Below, piece by piece: positions 45,042-53,805 of a stretch of 64,000 nt of DNA (the first letter of the stretch is position 1; every line of letters starts with the position of its first letter). The stretch is taken from NCBI RefSeq assembly GCF_012910785.2, contig NZ_WTVH02000009.1:868001-932000 (forward strand). The letters are read 5' to 3'. The notes under the pieces are model-generated. The model was not told where the DNA came from and searched no databases. It worked only from the letters and a program-made list of their open reading frames with translations. The position numbers and the translations under genes were made by a program. Source of the stretch: Aromatoleum buckelii (GTDB lineage Bacteria > Pseudomonadota > Gammaproteobacteria > Burkholderiales > Rhodocyclaceae).

Positions 45042-45902
45042 TCAGGCGGCGATGTATTGAACGTACTCTGTCTTGCTTTTTTCCACCTTCCCCAGATTGA
45101 CGTGCAGGGACAGCAAAACCGATTCGAGCGTCTTCTTGTCTGTCTGGAGGCTCGTCACGATGGCTTCGCGCAGCGTTCCGCCGGCCGCGATCATTTCGCC
45201 GAGCATCAGGATCTTGCGGGTTGAAACGTCGACGCCGAGCTCGGGATTGGCGCGAATGTTGTTCGCCACCGCGATGATTTCCCTCGCCTGCTCATTCGTC
45301 ACGCCGGTCTTCTTTTCCAGCACCTCGACTTCCACTTCGTTCGGCAGGAAATCCATCGTCGTGACATAGAAGCGGTCGCGTAGGGCGGGATCGAGAAGCT
45401 CGGTGCCGACGAATTCGGCCCCTTCGTTGAGCGTCGCGAAGAAAACGACGCCCGGCGCGACTTGCAGCAGTCCCAGTTCGTCCATCCATACCTGACGATC
45501 GTCGGAGAGGATGGAGAACAGCATGTTCAACGCCTTCGGATGTTCGGGGCGATTGATCTCCTCGAGATGGATGACGCAGTTGGGTGTCTGGATGGCCTGT
45601 GGGAAGAGAAACTGCTTGTAGCGGGTCTCCCCGTTCTCCAGCGCGTATTCGCCGAACAACTGCCCCGGCTCGGACAGGATGCCGATCTGGAAGGTCGCCA
45701 GCGGGAGCTTGTTGACGGCCGCGTATTGCCGCACCAGCGAGGATTTCCCGCAGCCCTGTTTGCCGACCACCAGGACATTGACGGGATGCTTTCTGGATAT
45801 CTTGGCGAATTTATCGAGAAAGCTCTGATTTTCCGTACTCACATAGTAGTAAGGGTCGACTTCCGGGACGAACAGTCCGTGTGCGCTGGGAGAAGTTTTC
45901 AT
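45042..45902 (-). CDS. bssE: BssE, MoxR/NorQ-type AAA+ ATPase
   Basis: A 286-residue AAA+ protein: Walker A VVGKQGCGKSSLV (about 50), Walker B in VIHLEEINRPEHPKAL (about 110), sensor 1 in FATLNEGAEFVG and the arginine finger in LLDPALRDRFYV. ATG 45902 (MKTSPSAHGLF) is preferred to TTG 45908. It has no clear Shine-Dalgarno, 48 bp after bssB. Proposed as the motor of a BssE/BssF chaperone that remodels the glycyl-radical enzyme; this rests on family resemblance and operon position. Confidence 0.9.
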   Translation of the reverse strand: MKTSPSAHGLFVPEVDPYYYVSTENQSFLDKFAKISRKHPVNVLVVGKQGCGKSSLVRQYAAVNKLPLATFQIGILSEPGQLFGEYALENGETRYKQFLFPQAIQTPNCVIHLEEINRPEHPKALNMLFSILSDDRQVWMDELGLLQVAPGVVFFATLNEGAEFVGTELLDPALRDRFYVTTMDFLPNEVEVEVLEKKTGVTNEQAREIIAVANNIRANPELGVDVSTRKILMLGEMIAAGGTLREAIVTSLQTDKKTLESVLLSLHVNLGKVEKSKTEYVQYIAA

Positions 45903-45949
45903 GATCAATTGTTACGCTCATCGAGAGGTGAACAACATTGGTCGGATGT

Positions 45950-46180
45950 TCAGACGTGGTCGCGGAAGCTCAGTTTTCCTTCCTCGTGCCGGGAGCAGGT
46001 CGTGTTCTCGACGTCCCTCAGCCAGCGTTTCCAGACGCCGCCCATTGCGTGACGGTTGGCGGTGCATTGCCCACGGTGCGGATCGGTGGGATCGGGGGTT
46101 TGCCACTTGCAGCTGCGGCACGGCTTCGCTGTGCTCATCTCGACATGCGGCTGGTTTTGCACGTTCTTTTCGACTTCCAT
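45950..46180 (-). CDS. bssB: Benzylsuccinate synthase beta subunit BssB
   Basis: A 76-residue small subunit. Cysteines 21, 24, 39 and 62 suit a HiPIP-like [4Fe-4S] cluster (KPCRSCKWQTP ... GQC ... TTC), as reported for the small Bss subunits. It sits on the BssA surface and modulates access to the active site. ATG 46180 (MEVEKNVQNQPH) is chosen over 46213 because GGGAG stands 8 nt upstream of it. Gene order bssC-bssA-bssB is standard. Confidence 0.92.
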   Translation of the reverse strand: MEVEKNVQNQPHVEMSTAKPCRSCKWQTPDPTDPHRGQCTANRHAMGGVWKRWLRDVENTTCSRHEEGKLSFRDHV

Positions 46181-46258
46181 GGTGTAGCTCCCAATATCTT
46201 TTCGTATGACCATGAATGGAGGGGAGCAGAGCGCTGCCCCTCCGTTTAACGGCGTTTC

Positions 46259-48853
46259 TCAGATTTCGACGTTCAGGAATTCCAGATCGGACGCGCTGAA
46301 GTCCTGTTCCTGACGGGCAATGATGGTGTTCTGCCCGTAGGTTGGAATATCGACGAAGCGGGCGCTGTAGCCGGAAACGCGCACGATGAGGTCATGGTGC
46401 TTCTCCGGTTCGCGCTGCGCGGCGCGCATTTCGTCCGTGCTGACGACATTGAACTGAACATGGTCGATATTCAGGTCGTGCCAGGTCTTCATGTACGAAT
46501 TCCAGATTTCGAAACCGTGCTTGGAGCGCATGATCGGCACCGACAGGCGTTGGTTGAGCAGGTTGCCTTTCTGGTTCTTCTGTACCTTGGACACGGAGCG
46601 CAGCACCGCCGTCGGGCCCTTCTTGTCGGTGCCCATGTAGGGGGAAATGCCGCCGTCGTCGGCCGCCTCGCCGCCGAAGCGGCCGTCGGGCGTCGGGCCC
46701 GTGCGCGAACCGACTTCCATGTACAGTCCGACTGCCTGCCCGGTCGGCATCACCGGACCGCCGGAATAGTTGGTGATCTTGCGCATTTCGCCGCCGATGA
46801 TTTCCTCGTAGAAGCGGGTGATGATGCCGTCGGCGTAGTCGTCGTCGTTGCCCCACTTCGGCGCACGCTTGAAGTCGACGCGCATTTCCTCGAAGCCTTC
46901 CCAGTTCGACTTCAAGGCCTGGCTGAGTTGCGCGAGGGTGTATTTCTTGTCCTCGAACACCAGCTTCTTGATGGCCACGAGGGAGTTCGCCGCGACGATC
47001 GTCGTGATCGGGTTGTGCCAGCCGTTGGGCTGCTCGGACAGGGCGCAGGCGTCCATGCCGAGTTCCATACAGCCGTCATCGATCGCTGACACGAAAGGCA
47101 TCTGCAGGAAGCGCTGCTCGAAGTAGCGCGACACGTCCTTGGTGCTGATGCACAGGTTGATCGCGTACTGGTACTGCTCGCGGAAGGCCTCCCAAACGTC
47201 CTCGAAGGTCTTCAACGACGCGAGATCACCGGTCTTCGGGCCCAGCTGCATGTCGGCGTAGGACCAGTCGTAGCCGCCGTCAAGCGTGATTTCCAGCAGC
47301 TTGGCCGGGAAGATCGAGCCGCCGCCTTCCGAACGGGTTTTTTGCGTCTTGCGGCGGCCGTGGATACCGGGCGACATGCACAGCACGTTGACCCAGTTGT
47401 GTGCTTCCTCGTCGGTGGCGCCGTTGCCGTGGAGACTGAACTTGGCATATTCCTTCATCTGCTCGGTGCCTATCTCGTCGTGCTTGATGGACGGATAGCC
47501 GAGACCGTCGCGGATGCACTCGAAAACCCAGCGCAGCGTCTTTTCACGATTCTTTTTGGAGTAGCGGAAGACGATCGACGGTTCGGCCGTGCGAATGCGC
47601 TTGGCCGCCTCGAGGATGGCGTCGGTCATGTCGTTGCAGGCGTCCTCGCCCTTGGCGTTCGTGCCGCCGACGGTAAGGATGAACAGATCGTTCGAGCCCG
47701 GGAAAATTTCGCGGTAGGCGCGCGATTTGCCGGCGCCGTGCTCGGAAATCTTCAAACGTTCCATCTCGACGAGTTCCACCGCGCCCATGTGGTCCATCGG
47801 CTGGAACTTCTTGTCGATGACGGAGGCCTTGTAGTACGGCCACAGCAGGGTGTCTTCCTTCTGGGCGTAGCCGCTCGCGTAGCGCTCGATGGCGTGGCAG
47901 ATCAGGAAGGTGAAAAATTTCGCCTGCATCGCATCCTTGAGGCCCTTGCAGGGTTCGGCGGGAATGCGCTGGCAGATATCGGCAATTTCGAGCAGCTCGG
48001 CTTGACGCTTCGGATCGGTTTCAAAGTTCTCGGCGACGATCCGGCACAGACGGGCCTGGCGGCGCGCCCAGCTGATGACGGCGTTGCAGGCGATGACCAT
48101 CGCCTTCCAGTTGTCGATCTTGGCGATGTTGTCCAGGCCCTTGGTGCCGTCCCAGGGGAAGGTGGACATATCGGCCTGGGCTTCGGCGATATGTTTCTCA
48201 GCGAGCTTGATGCGCGCTAGCAGCCCGTCTTCCAGGACGGTTTCGTAGGGCGGCACGATGCTGTTGTAACCGGAAGCGAAGGAGGGCGCCTCCATGCTGC
48301 TGACCTGATACATGCGGCCGAGGTCTGCCGGATCGAAGTAGGGCTGACACTTACTTTGCAGGCTGTGCGGCTTCCAGTACTCGTTGATCGCCGCAGCCTC
48401 GTCGGCCGGCTGTGGCGAGTAGTCGCTCCTCAGGTAGTCCTGAACCGCCATGTGGGACAGTTCGGGATACAGCGGGAACATGTTGGGATCTTCGGCGTGG
48501 TAGCCGACGATGAATTCGTCCTCTTGAAGCACCAAGGTCGATTTGTTCAGAACATTCGCCAAGCCGAGCGCGCGCCGGATGGCTTCCGGCTGCCCTACGC
48601 TGGCCTTGTGCGCTTCGGTCAGATAACGCATGCGCTCGATGCCGGCCGTTACGCTCTTTTCGATGAACTCGCCGGCGGATGCATGTTTCCAGCGGCAACG
48701 CTCCTTCAGACGCTTGGTTCTCGCGGTCGACGGCTTTTGCAGATGCTCGTGCAATTCGTCGGCCGGAATTTTCGCTTCTGCCGGATCTTCCGGCGTGAAC
48801 CTGAGCGTATTCCCCTTGTATTCCAGAACCTTGGCGCTCGCGATGTCATTCAT
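46259..48853 (-). CDS. bssA: Benzylsuccinate synthase alpha subunit BssA (glycyl radical enzyme)
   Basis: An 864-residue catalytic subunit that adds the methyl carbon of toluene to fumarate, forming (R)-benzylsuccinate. The active-site cysteine is C492 (NVLCMSPGIHG) and the glycyl-radical residue is G828 in RVSGYSARFVDI; both numbers equal those known for TutD of Thauera strain T1. ATG 48853 after GAGGAGACAGTC is used; the longer frame adds 17 unlikely residues. The enzyme is oxygen-sensitive and is activated by BssD. It lies between bssC (23 bp upstream) and bssB. The gene is intact. Confidence 0.97.
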   Translation of the reverse strand: MNDIASAKVLEYKGNTLRFTPEDPAEAKIPADELHEHLQKPSTARTKRLKERCRWKHASAGEFIEKSVTAGIERMRYLTEAHKASVGQPEAIRRALGLANVLNKSTLVLQEDEFIVGYHAEDPNMFPLYPELSHMAVQDYLRSDYSPQPADEAAAINEYWKPHSLQSKCQPYFDPADLGRMYQVSSMEAPSFASGYNSIVPPYETVLEDGLLARIKLAEKHIAEAQADMSTFPWDGTKGLDNIAKIDNWKAMVIACNAVISWARRQARLCRIVAENFETDPKRQAELLEIADICQRIPAEPCKGLKDAMQAKFFTFLICHAIERYASGYAQKEDTLLWPYYKASVIDKKFQPMDHMGAVELVEMERLKISEHGAGKSRAYREIFPGSNDLFILTVGGTNAKGEDACNDMTDAILEAAKRIRTAEPSIVFRYSKKNREKTLRWVFECIRDGLGYPSIKHDEIGTEQMKEYAKFSLHGNGATDEEAHNWVNVLCMSPGIHGRRKTQKTRSEGGGSIFPAKLLEITLDGGYDWSYADMQLGPKTGDLASLKTFEDVWEAFREQYQYAINLCISTKDVSRYFEQRFLQMPFVSAIDDGCMELGMDACALSEQPNGWHNPITTIVAANSLVAIKKLVFEDKKYTLAQLSQALKSNWEGFEEMRVDFKRAPKWGNDDDYADGIITRFYEEIIGGEMRKITNYSGGPVMPTGQAVGLYMEVGSRTGPTPDGRFGGEAADDGGISPYMGTDKKGPTAVLRSVSKVQKNQKGNLLNQRLSVPIMRSKHGFEIWNSYMKTWHDLNIDHVQFNVVSTDEMRAAQREPEKHHDLIVRVSGYSARFVDIPTYGQNTIIARQEQDFSASDLEFLNVEI

Positions 48854-48876
48854 GACTGTCTCCTCAGGATTATGTT

Positions 48877-49059
48877 TTATCGTTTCGCGCAAAATGCTTC
48901 GCATTGCGTGCTGTTCTCGAAAACGGGCTTGGAGAGCCAGTATTTGCCTTTTTCATCTTCCTTTTGTCGCACGCAATCGGCCTTGCCGGCTTCGTAGTCA
49001 TCCGCGCCTGGGGGGACAGGAAAGAAATTTGTGCACTGCTCGCATGTGGTCGTTTCCAT
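48877..49059 (-). CDS. bssC: Benzylsuccinate synthase gamma subunit BssC
   Basis: A 60-residue small subunit, complete from METTTCEQCTNFFPVPP to CEAFCAKR, with cysteines 6, 9, 29, 53 and 57, four of which can hold a [4Fe-4S] cluster. It shares the C-x2-C...C layout with BssB and keeps BssA soluble and stable. ATG 49059 has a perfect site (AAAGGAGACATATCC). The longer frame on this strand is only upstream read-through within bssD. Confidence 0.93.
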   Translation of the reverse strand: METTTCEQCTNFFPVPPGADDYEAGKADCVRQKEDEKGKYWLSKPVFENSTQCEAFCAKR

Positions 49060-49076
49060 GGATATGTCTCCTTTGA

Positions 49077-50075
49077 TTATGTGATACACCCAGTGCCGAC
49101 ATCGCGAATCGTCTCGTGCTTGTCCGTCGTGATACCGACTAACCCGCCGATCGTCACGCTCTTGATGCCCGCTAGCTTCAAGCCTTTTGCCAAAGGCACT
49201 ACTGTCTCGGGCGGGTTTTCCTCCACACCCAAGTATTCGTATTCCCTTTCCCTGCCCAGGGAGCAGTATTTTCCTTCTCCATAGACGTGGTAATTGAGAA
49301 TGTCGACGCCATCCAGTTGTGCGGCATGACGACCCAGATAACTGATGTAGTCGTCGAAATCCTGGGAGGAATCGTTGAATCCAGGGATCACGGGAATATG
49401 GATGCGGATATTGGCCCCGGATTGAATGAGATGCTCGATGTTGTCGAGTATTGGCTGAAGCGGCCAACCAACCACTTCTTCATGTTTTTTTGGATTCAGG
49501 GATTTCAGGTCGACGATGAAGAGATCGACAAATTCCAGCAGCGGCTGGATAACCGCCCAGTTCTTTGGAAAGCAGGACGTTTCAATCGCCACGTGGACGT
49601 CGCGCGCCTTTATTTCGCGCGCCAGTTCCAACGTGAATGCAGGATGGAAGAGAGGATCGCCGCCGCTGATGGTGACTCCGCCACCGCTATTGCGGTAGAA
49701 GAGGGAGTCCGACAAGGCTTCGCGCATGATTTCCTCAACGCTCATGCGTTGCCCGACAGTGGTACGCGCGTCAGTCAGGCAGGCGGCGACGCAACGCATG
49801 CAGCGCTGACAGTCCGTGCGATCGATCTCGACGGTCGTGCGGCCGTCCGAGTTGAGCACCAGGCGGGACGTTCCCGCGGGGCAGACGGCCACGCATCGGC
49901 CGCAGCCGACGCAGCGCGCCGGGTAATAGTAGAACTCCTGTCGCACGTCCTGGGTTTCGGGGTTGTGGCACCACGGGCAACGTAGCGGGCAGCCCTTCAG
50001 GAAGATGGTCGTCCTGATCCCGGGCCCGTCCTGCAGGCTGAACCTCTGTATTTCGGTAACAAGAGGAATTCTCAC
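49077..50075 (-). CDS. bssD: Benzylsuccinate synthase activating enzyme BssD (radical SAM)
   Basis: A 332-residue activase that uses S-adenosylmethionine to make the glycyl radical on BssA. The radical-SAM cluster motif is C29-x3-C33-x2-C36 (GCPLRCPWCHNP). Two ferredoxin-type inserts follow (CVGCGRCVAVCPAG; CQRCMRCVAACLTD), typical of this activase group. GTG 50075 (GTG AGA ATT CCT) with AGAGG upstream gives the N-terminus MRIPLVTEIQRFSLQDGPGIR; the open frame to 50222 would run through the promoter. First gene of bssDCABEFGHI, behind a putative TdiR-controlled promoter and a leader of about 100 nt. Confidence 0.95.
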   Translation of the reverse strand: MRIPLVTEIQRFSLQDGPGIRTTIFLKGCPLRCPWCHNPETQDVRQEFYYYPARCVGCGRCVAVCPAGTSRLVLNSDGRTTVEIDRTDCQRCMRCVAACLTDARTTVGQRMSVEEIMREALSDSLFYRNSGGGVTISGGDPLFHPAFTLELAREIKARDVHVAIETSCFPKNWAVIQPLLEFVDLFIVDLKSLNPKKHEEVVGWPLQPILDNIEHLIQSGANIRIHIPVIPGFNDSSQDFDDYISYLGRHAAQLDGVDILNYHVYGEGKYCSLGREREYEYLGVEENPPETVVPLAKGLKLAGIKSVTIGGLVGITTDKHETIRDVGTGCIT

Positions 50076-50388
50076 GACAGCCTCTGCGGTTTGTTGCACT
50101 TCAAACAAATGAGGGGTGTGACTATCAGGTGACGGAGGACGCAGGTTCCGAGGCACTTTTGGCCGGCGACCGTGGATTGAATTAAGCACCTCCCGTTTAA
50201 CCAAACCAATTGGTGCGAACACCTAACGAAAGGGGGGTTGCCCCTAATGCAGTTGCGGCATCGCAGGCGCACAATCGGATCAGGCTCGGATCCAGGGATT
50301 GATATCTCTGCCGAAAGTGGGCCCTCGGTCGATTGCGCTGTCGCTTGTTCGAGTTGCTGGTGTTTGGGGATGCAGGGAGGTGGTGCGC
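50076..50388. other. Divergent region between bssD and the second tdiS
   Basis: About 310 bp. It holds the bssD leader and promoter. On the plus side no sigma54 element like the one before the first tdiS is visible, so the second tdiS has a different control region, possibly influenced by the nearby TdiR box. Confidence 0.5.
50181..50226 (-). promoter_or_regulatory. Putative TdiR box and promoter of the bss operon
   Basis: On the minus strand: box TTAGGTGTTCGCACCAATTG (50226-50207), -35 TTGGTT (50209-50204), 17-bp spacer, -10 CTTAAT (50186-50181). A GGGG-N3-CCCC palindrome lies 7 bp upstream of the box (50234-50244). Layout matches the promoters at 20986 and 28114. Confidence 0.78.
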
Positions 50389-52041
50389 ATGAGGGATGAC
50401 GTGTTCGACATGGCATTGAACGACGAGCAGGGTGAGGATGCCTCGGTCGGCTATGAAGCGCTCTTTCGCAATACGCCCGTGGCGATCTGCCACCTGTTCA
50501 ACCGCACGATCAGGCGCTGTAACCGGCGATACGAGGAAGTGTTCGGGTACGAACCCGGCGAACTCGACAACCAGTCGGTCCGCGTGCATTACCCGAGTGA
50601 CGAATTGTTTGCGACGATCGGTCGGAAATACGGCCACTTCTTCGAACGCGGTCACACGTTCAAGGACGAGCGGCCGTTCGTGCGCAAGGACGGCACGCTG
50701 ATCTGGTGCATCGTCACCGGCACCTTGCTCGACCCGGCCAACCCGAAGCTCGGCAGCATCTGGGTGGTGCAGGACATCTCCGAGCACAAGCGGATCGAGG
50801 ACGAATTGAAGGCCGACGTCGAGAAGCTCGAAATCGTCGTGCAGCAGCGAACCGTGGAGCTCAGCCGGCACGTCGCGAGCCTGGAGGAGGAAGTCGCGAC
50901 GCGCCAGCGCGCCGAGGAAGCCGCGAACGAGAATCGCGAGAAATACCAGAAGCTCTTCCACATGCTGCCGATCGGCATTTCGATCACGGATACGCACGGC
51001 ACCATCCTCGAGGCCAATTGCCAATTTGCCGAGATGGTCGGCGTGCGGCGTGCCGCGCCCGAGAACTGGCGGAAACTGCCGCTGCGCTTCTTCCTGCACG
51101 ACGGCACGGAGATCCCGAGGCATCGCCTGCCTTGGCAGATCCGCGATTTCCAGAAGGATTCGATCAACAACATCGAAATCGGGATGCGCGACGAGAAGGG
51201 ACGCAAGCTGCGCTGGCTGAGCGTCAGCTCGTCGCTGATCGAGCGCAAGGACCAGCAGTTCGTCGTCGCCGCCTTCACCGACATTACCTACCGCAAGCGC
51301 ATCGAAGAGCTCGAACGGCTGCGCCACGCGGAGCTCACGCGGCTCGGGCGCATCAACTCGATGGCCGAAATGGGGGCCGCCCTTGCGCACCAGATGGGGC
51401 AGCCGCTGGTGTCCGCGGTCAATTACCTGAACGGCTGCATGCTGCGTCTCGAGCGCGTCGACGGCGTCGGGGAAATATCCGAGTCGATGGGGCTCGCGCT
51501 GAAGTATCTCGAGCAGGCGGGCGAGATCCTGCGCCACGTCAAGGAGTTCGTCTGCAAGCACAAGCCGGACAAGGAACCCGAGAACATCAACGAGGTGATC
51601 CAGGATGCGCTCTCGTTCCTCAATTTCGAGGTCCGCCGTCACGACGTCAGTGTCGACTTGCGCCTACTGCAAGAACCCCCGCTGGTGCCGCTGTGCAAGG
51701 TCGAGATCCAGCAGGTGTTGTTCAACCTGATGAAAAACGGCATGGAGGCGATGACGAGCCTGCCGCCCGAGGCGCGCAAGCTCGTGATCGGCAGCGAGAT
51801 CGTCGACGCGGGCGGGGCGATGAAGGTGTTCGTCCAGGACCACGGCACGGGGCTCGAGAAGCGGTCCGCGAAGCGCGTGTTCGAGCCCTACTTTTCCACC
51901 AAGCCCGACGGGATGGGCATCGGCCTGACGATCTGCCGCTCGATCGTCGAGTCGCACGGCGGACAGCTTTCGTTTTCGAGGATCGGCAAGGGCGGGTCGC
52001 GCTTTCAATTCACCTTGCCGATGTAGGGGAGATCCGCGCCG
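50383..52041 (+). repeat. 1.66-kb direct repeat carrying tdiS, copy 2
   Basis: Pair of 18116-19774, same orientation, no gaps. Recombination between the two would excise about 32 kb with tdiR, the export operon, bbs and bss. Confidence 0.95.
50389..52026 (+). CDS. tdiS: Sensor histidine kinase TdiS, second copy without response regulator
   Basis: A 545-residue kinase almost identical to the first TdiS (18122-19759), with the same two PAS domains, H334 and HATPase motifs. Visible substitutions lie near the N-terminus: M5 to V (DDMFD/DDVFD), K to R in the IKRC stretch, and FSPFGRK to FATIGRK in PAS 1. ATG 50389 has GGGAGGTG upstream. The frame is intact. No tdiR follows; unrelated DNA and a toxin-antitoxin pair come next. 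It may feed the single TdiR, or it may be a relic of the usual tdiSR-bss arrangement. Confidence 0.92.
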   Translation: MRDDVFDMALNDEQGEDASVGYEALFRNTPVAICHLFNRTIRRCNRRYEEVFGYEPGELDNQSVRVHYPSDELFATIGRKYGHFFERGHTFKDERPFVRKDGTLIWCIVTGTLLDPANPKLGSIWVVQDISEHKRIEDELKADVEKLEIVVQQRTVELSRHVASLEEEVATRQRAEEAANENREKYQKLFHMLPIGISITDTHGTILEANCQFAEMVGVRRAAPENWRKLPLRFFLHDGTEIPRHRLPWQIRDFQKDSINNIEIGMRDEKGRKLRWLSVSSSLIERKDQQFVVAAFTDITYRKRIEELERLRHAELTRLGRINSMAEMGAALAHQMGQPLVSAVNYLNGCMLRLERVDGVGEISESMGLALKYLEQAGEILRHVKEFVCKHKPDKEPENINEVIQDALSFLNFEVRRHDVSVDLRLLQEPPLVPLCKVEIQQVLFNLMKNGMEAMTSLPPEARKLVIGSEIVDAGGAMKVFVQDHGTGLEKRSAKRVFEPYFSTKPDGMGIGLTICRSIVESHGGQLSFSRIGKGGSRFQFTLPM

Positions 52042-52213
52042 ACTGGCATCTGGGAACGGCAGCGTCCTGATAGTCGTTGTGCATGCCCACGCGCTCGAGC
52101 CGACATGAGCAGGTTGGACCCCCTGTGCGAAACGGGGCGCCCTAATCGCGCTGGGCCCTGCGGCAGGCGATTCAAACTTTCCGCAGCCTCGTTTCTCCGC
52201 TACAGTGGTGGCG

Positions 52214-52229
52214 TTAACGGATTCGTTAA
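52214..52229. promoter_or_regulatory. Dyad operator of the toxin-antitoxin operon
   Basis: TTAACG-GATT-CGTTAA, a perfect 6-bp inverted repeat with a 4-bp spacer ending 10 bp before the antitoxin ATG and touching its ribosome site. Its place fits autorepression by the antitoxin. Confidence 0.6.
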
Positions 52230-52239
52230 GGAGCCGAAG

Positions 52240-52515
52240 ATGCGTGCCAGCGACGTGGTCCCGATTAGCGAGGCGCGAGCGCGCTTGACCGAGCTCGCCG
52301 AGGAGGTCGTGGGGACGGGGGCCGAAAAGATACTGACCAAGAACGGCGCGAGCTACGTGGCCATCGTGGACGCCAGGAAGCTCGACTACTACCACGTCCT
52401 TGAAGAGGAGCACGCCTGCTTGGTGCTGCTGGACGACGCCGAGGTCGGGCTACGCCAAGTGCTGGAAGGGCAGACCGTCGCCGAAGACGAGCTTAAGCGC
52501 TTGCTTGCGGAGTGA
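52240..52515 (+). CDS. Phd/YefM-family antitoxin
   Basis: A 91-residue protein. The N-terminal 60 residues have the Phd/YefM form (VVPISEARARLTELAEEVVG ... ILTKNGASYVAIVDARKLDYY): a DNA-binding dimer domain followed by an acidic C-terminal tail that would wrap the toxin. ATG 52240 after AAGGAGCCGAAG; the open frame from 52105 is not used. The toxin gene follows with no gap (stop TGA directly followed by ATG). It stands 0.5 kb inside the right end of the proposed island, a common place for stabilising modules. Confidence 0.85.
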   Translation: MRASDVVPISEARARLTELAEEVVGTGAEKILTKNGASYVAIVDARKLDYYHVLEEEHACLVLLDDAEVGLRQVLEGQTVAEDELKRLLAE

Positions 52516-52899
52516 ATGCCGGTGGCGCTAATTCAGCGAGCCAGTGTCGCCGCGACGCGGCATTTCGCCGCGTGTCTGGAGGAGGCGAGGGCGTTCTTCG
52601 TCGAGCAGGACGAGACGACCGCCAATGATCGATTTCGGGCGCTCCGTGCCGAGTTGCGTGAGATGACCGAGACGCTCCGATGGGCGCCAGCCGGGGGCCG
52701 CCCTGCGCGGTTTTTCGCCGGGCGGTCCATTCAAGCGCGGATTCGTGCCCGCAAGGTCCAAGCCCTGGCCGATGAGGCGGGATTGCCGCACATGCGTGAA
52801 TATGTGCTCAAGTGTCACGTGGTGTTGTATGCGCATTCGAGCGACCGGGTAGTGCTCTTGGCGATGCGACACCAGCGCCAGTTGAGCTACGCGGTTTGA
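52516..52899 (+). CDS. RelE/ParE-type toxin
   Basis: A 127-residue protein. The C-terminal strands (REYVLKCHVVLYAHSSDRVVLLAMRHQRQLSY) match the RelE/ParE superfamily, in which this segment carries the basic catalytic or binding residues (R-H-x-R). The N-terminal half is two helices, longer than in minimal RelE. It starts directly behind the antitoxin stop, consistent with translational coupling. Activity (ribosome-dependent RNase or gyrase inhibition) cannot be told from sequence. Confidence 0.8.
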   Translation: MPVALIQRASVAATRHFAACLEEARAFFVEQDETTANDRFRALRAELREMTETLRWAPAGGRPARFFAGRSIQARIRARKVQALADEAGLPHMREYVLKCHVVLYAHSSDRVVLLAMRHQRQLSYAV

Positions 52900-53033
52900 G
52901 GACGGATCTTCGTGGATGTCGAGGTCGTCGCGACATCTGCACAGAGCGGAGATACGCAGCATCAAGCGCCGCAGAAAAAGTGGCAGCCCGAGTGGCAACG
53001 GCCCTGAAACCCGGGCCAATACTGGGAATCCTA

Positions 53034-53081
53034 CGGCCTGCAAAGCCGTGTACATCGCTTCGATTCCGGTTCGCGCCTCCA
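53034..53081 (+). pseudogene. 3' fragment of tRNA-Cys (putative attachment-site half)
   Basis: 48 nt equal to tRNA-Cys from the anticodon stem through CCA with a single mismatch (ATCGCTTCG here versus ATCGGTTCG). The 5' half of the tRNA is absent, so this cannot be a working gene. Such 3' tRNA copies are left when tyrosine-recombinase elements integrate. Confidence 0.88.
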
Positions 53082-53085
53082 AAAG

Positions 53086-53460
53086 AATCAAAGACTTAAG
53101 CCGGCTATAGCGGGCTTTTTTTCGCCCAGATACGAGTGGCGAAGCGGTTTTGCCACTCCGGAGTAAAGCGGAATAAAGCGGTGCGTCAGCAGCGAAGTTG
53201 GCCGTGGACGCGAGTTCATCATGCTCACGCAGCGACATCGTGGCGATACACGCGGGAGCTAGTAGTTCGGGGCGAGGGCTCGCCACCGAATTGGCTGTGC
53301 TTGACGGTGTCCCAGGAAGTGGTGAAACAGCGGAAAGGAGTGAGGTGTTCGCCGTGGTGGCGCTGCAGGGGCACCACGGCGGGCGCGGGTGATCACCATA
53401 ACGAACAGCACTTCGTCCCGGCGATCGCTCGCTGCCGAGAACGAGCGCCAAGCCGGCCAC
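53086..53460 (+). repeat. Long direct repeat, copy C (att-associated)
   Basis: Partner of 15091-15464, starting right after the tRNA-Cys fragment and including a terminator-like hairpin with T run (about 53099-53122). Similarity stops at ccggccac, after which the two loci differ. Confidence 0.92.
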
Positions 53461-53607
53461 CTGAGTTCGACTGTTCAGGCCGAAAAACGCCGTTTTCGGG
53501 CAACCCGCCCCGCTATTCATGCGGGTTCCAGTCCGATTTGTCCGAAAGTGTTGTGGCATGTTTGTAACAGCAACCGCCTTCCTTGACGCTGGATACCGTA
53601 CTGATAA

Positions 53608-53805
53608 AGGGGCGGCCTGTTCGTCAAGCTCACCTCCTCCGGCGGCCGCCGCTATGTCCAACTCGTCGAGTCCTACCGAGATGATGCCGGGCGGGTGAAG
53701 AAGCGCACTGTGGCAACCCTTGGCCGAATCGACCAGATCGGCGGTGAGCTGAATTCCGTGATCAACGGACTCCTCAAGGTCTCCGGCCGAAACCCAATGA
53801 TCCAC
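53608..53805 (+). pseudogene. Truncated IS1634-type transposase fragment
   Basis: An open frame reads GLFVKLTSSGGRRYVQLVES, then RDDAGRVKKRTVATLGRIDQ, then IGGELNSVINGLLKVSGR, the usual N-terminus of IS1634-group (IS4-like) transposases. The start codon is lost (TAA lies upstream) and the sequence changes after about 65 codons. The opposite strand is read by the end of the molybdopterin oxidoreductase gene. Confidence 0.7.

Noticed and set aside
53034-53081. Second tRNA-Cys gene
   Set aside because: Only the 3' 48 nt are present; the acceptor 5' strand and D-arm are missing.
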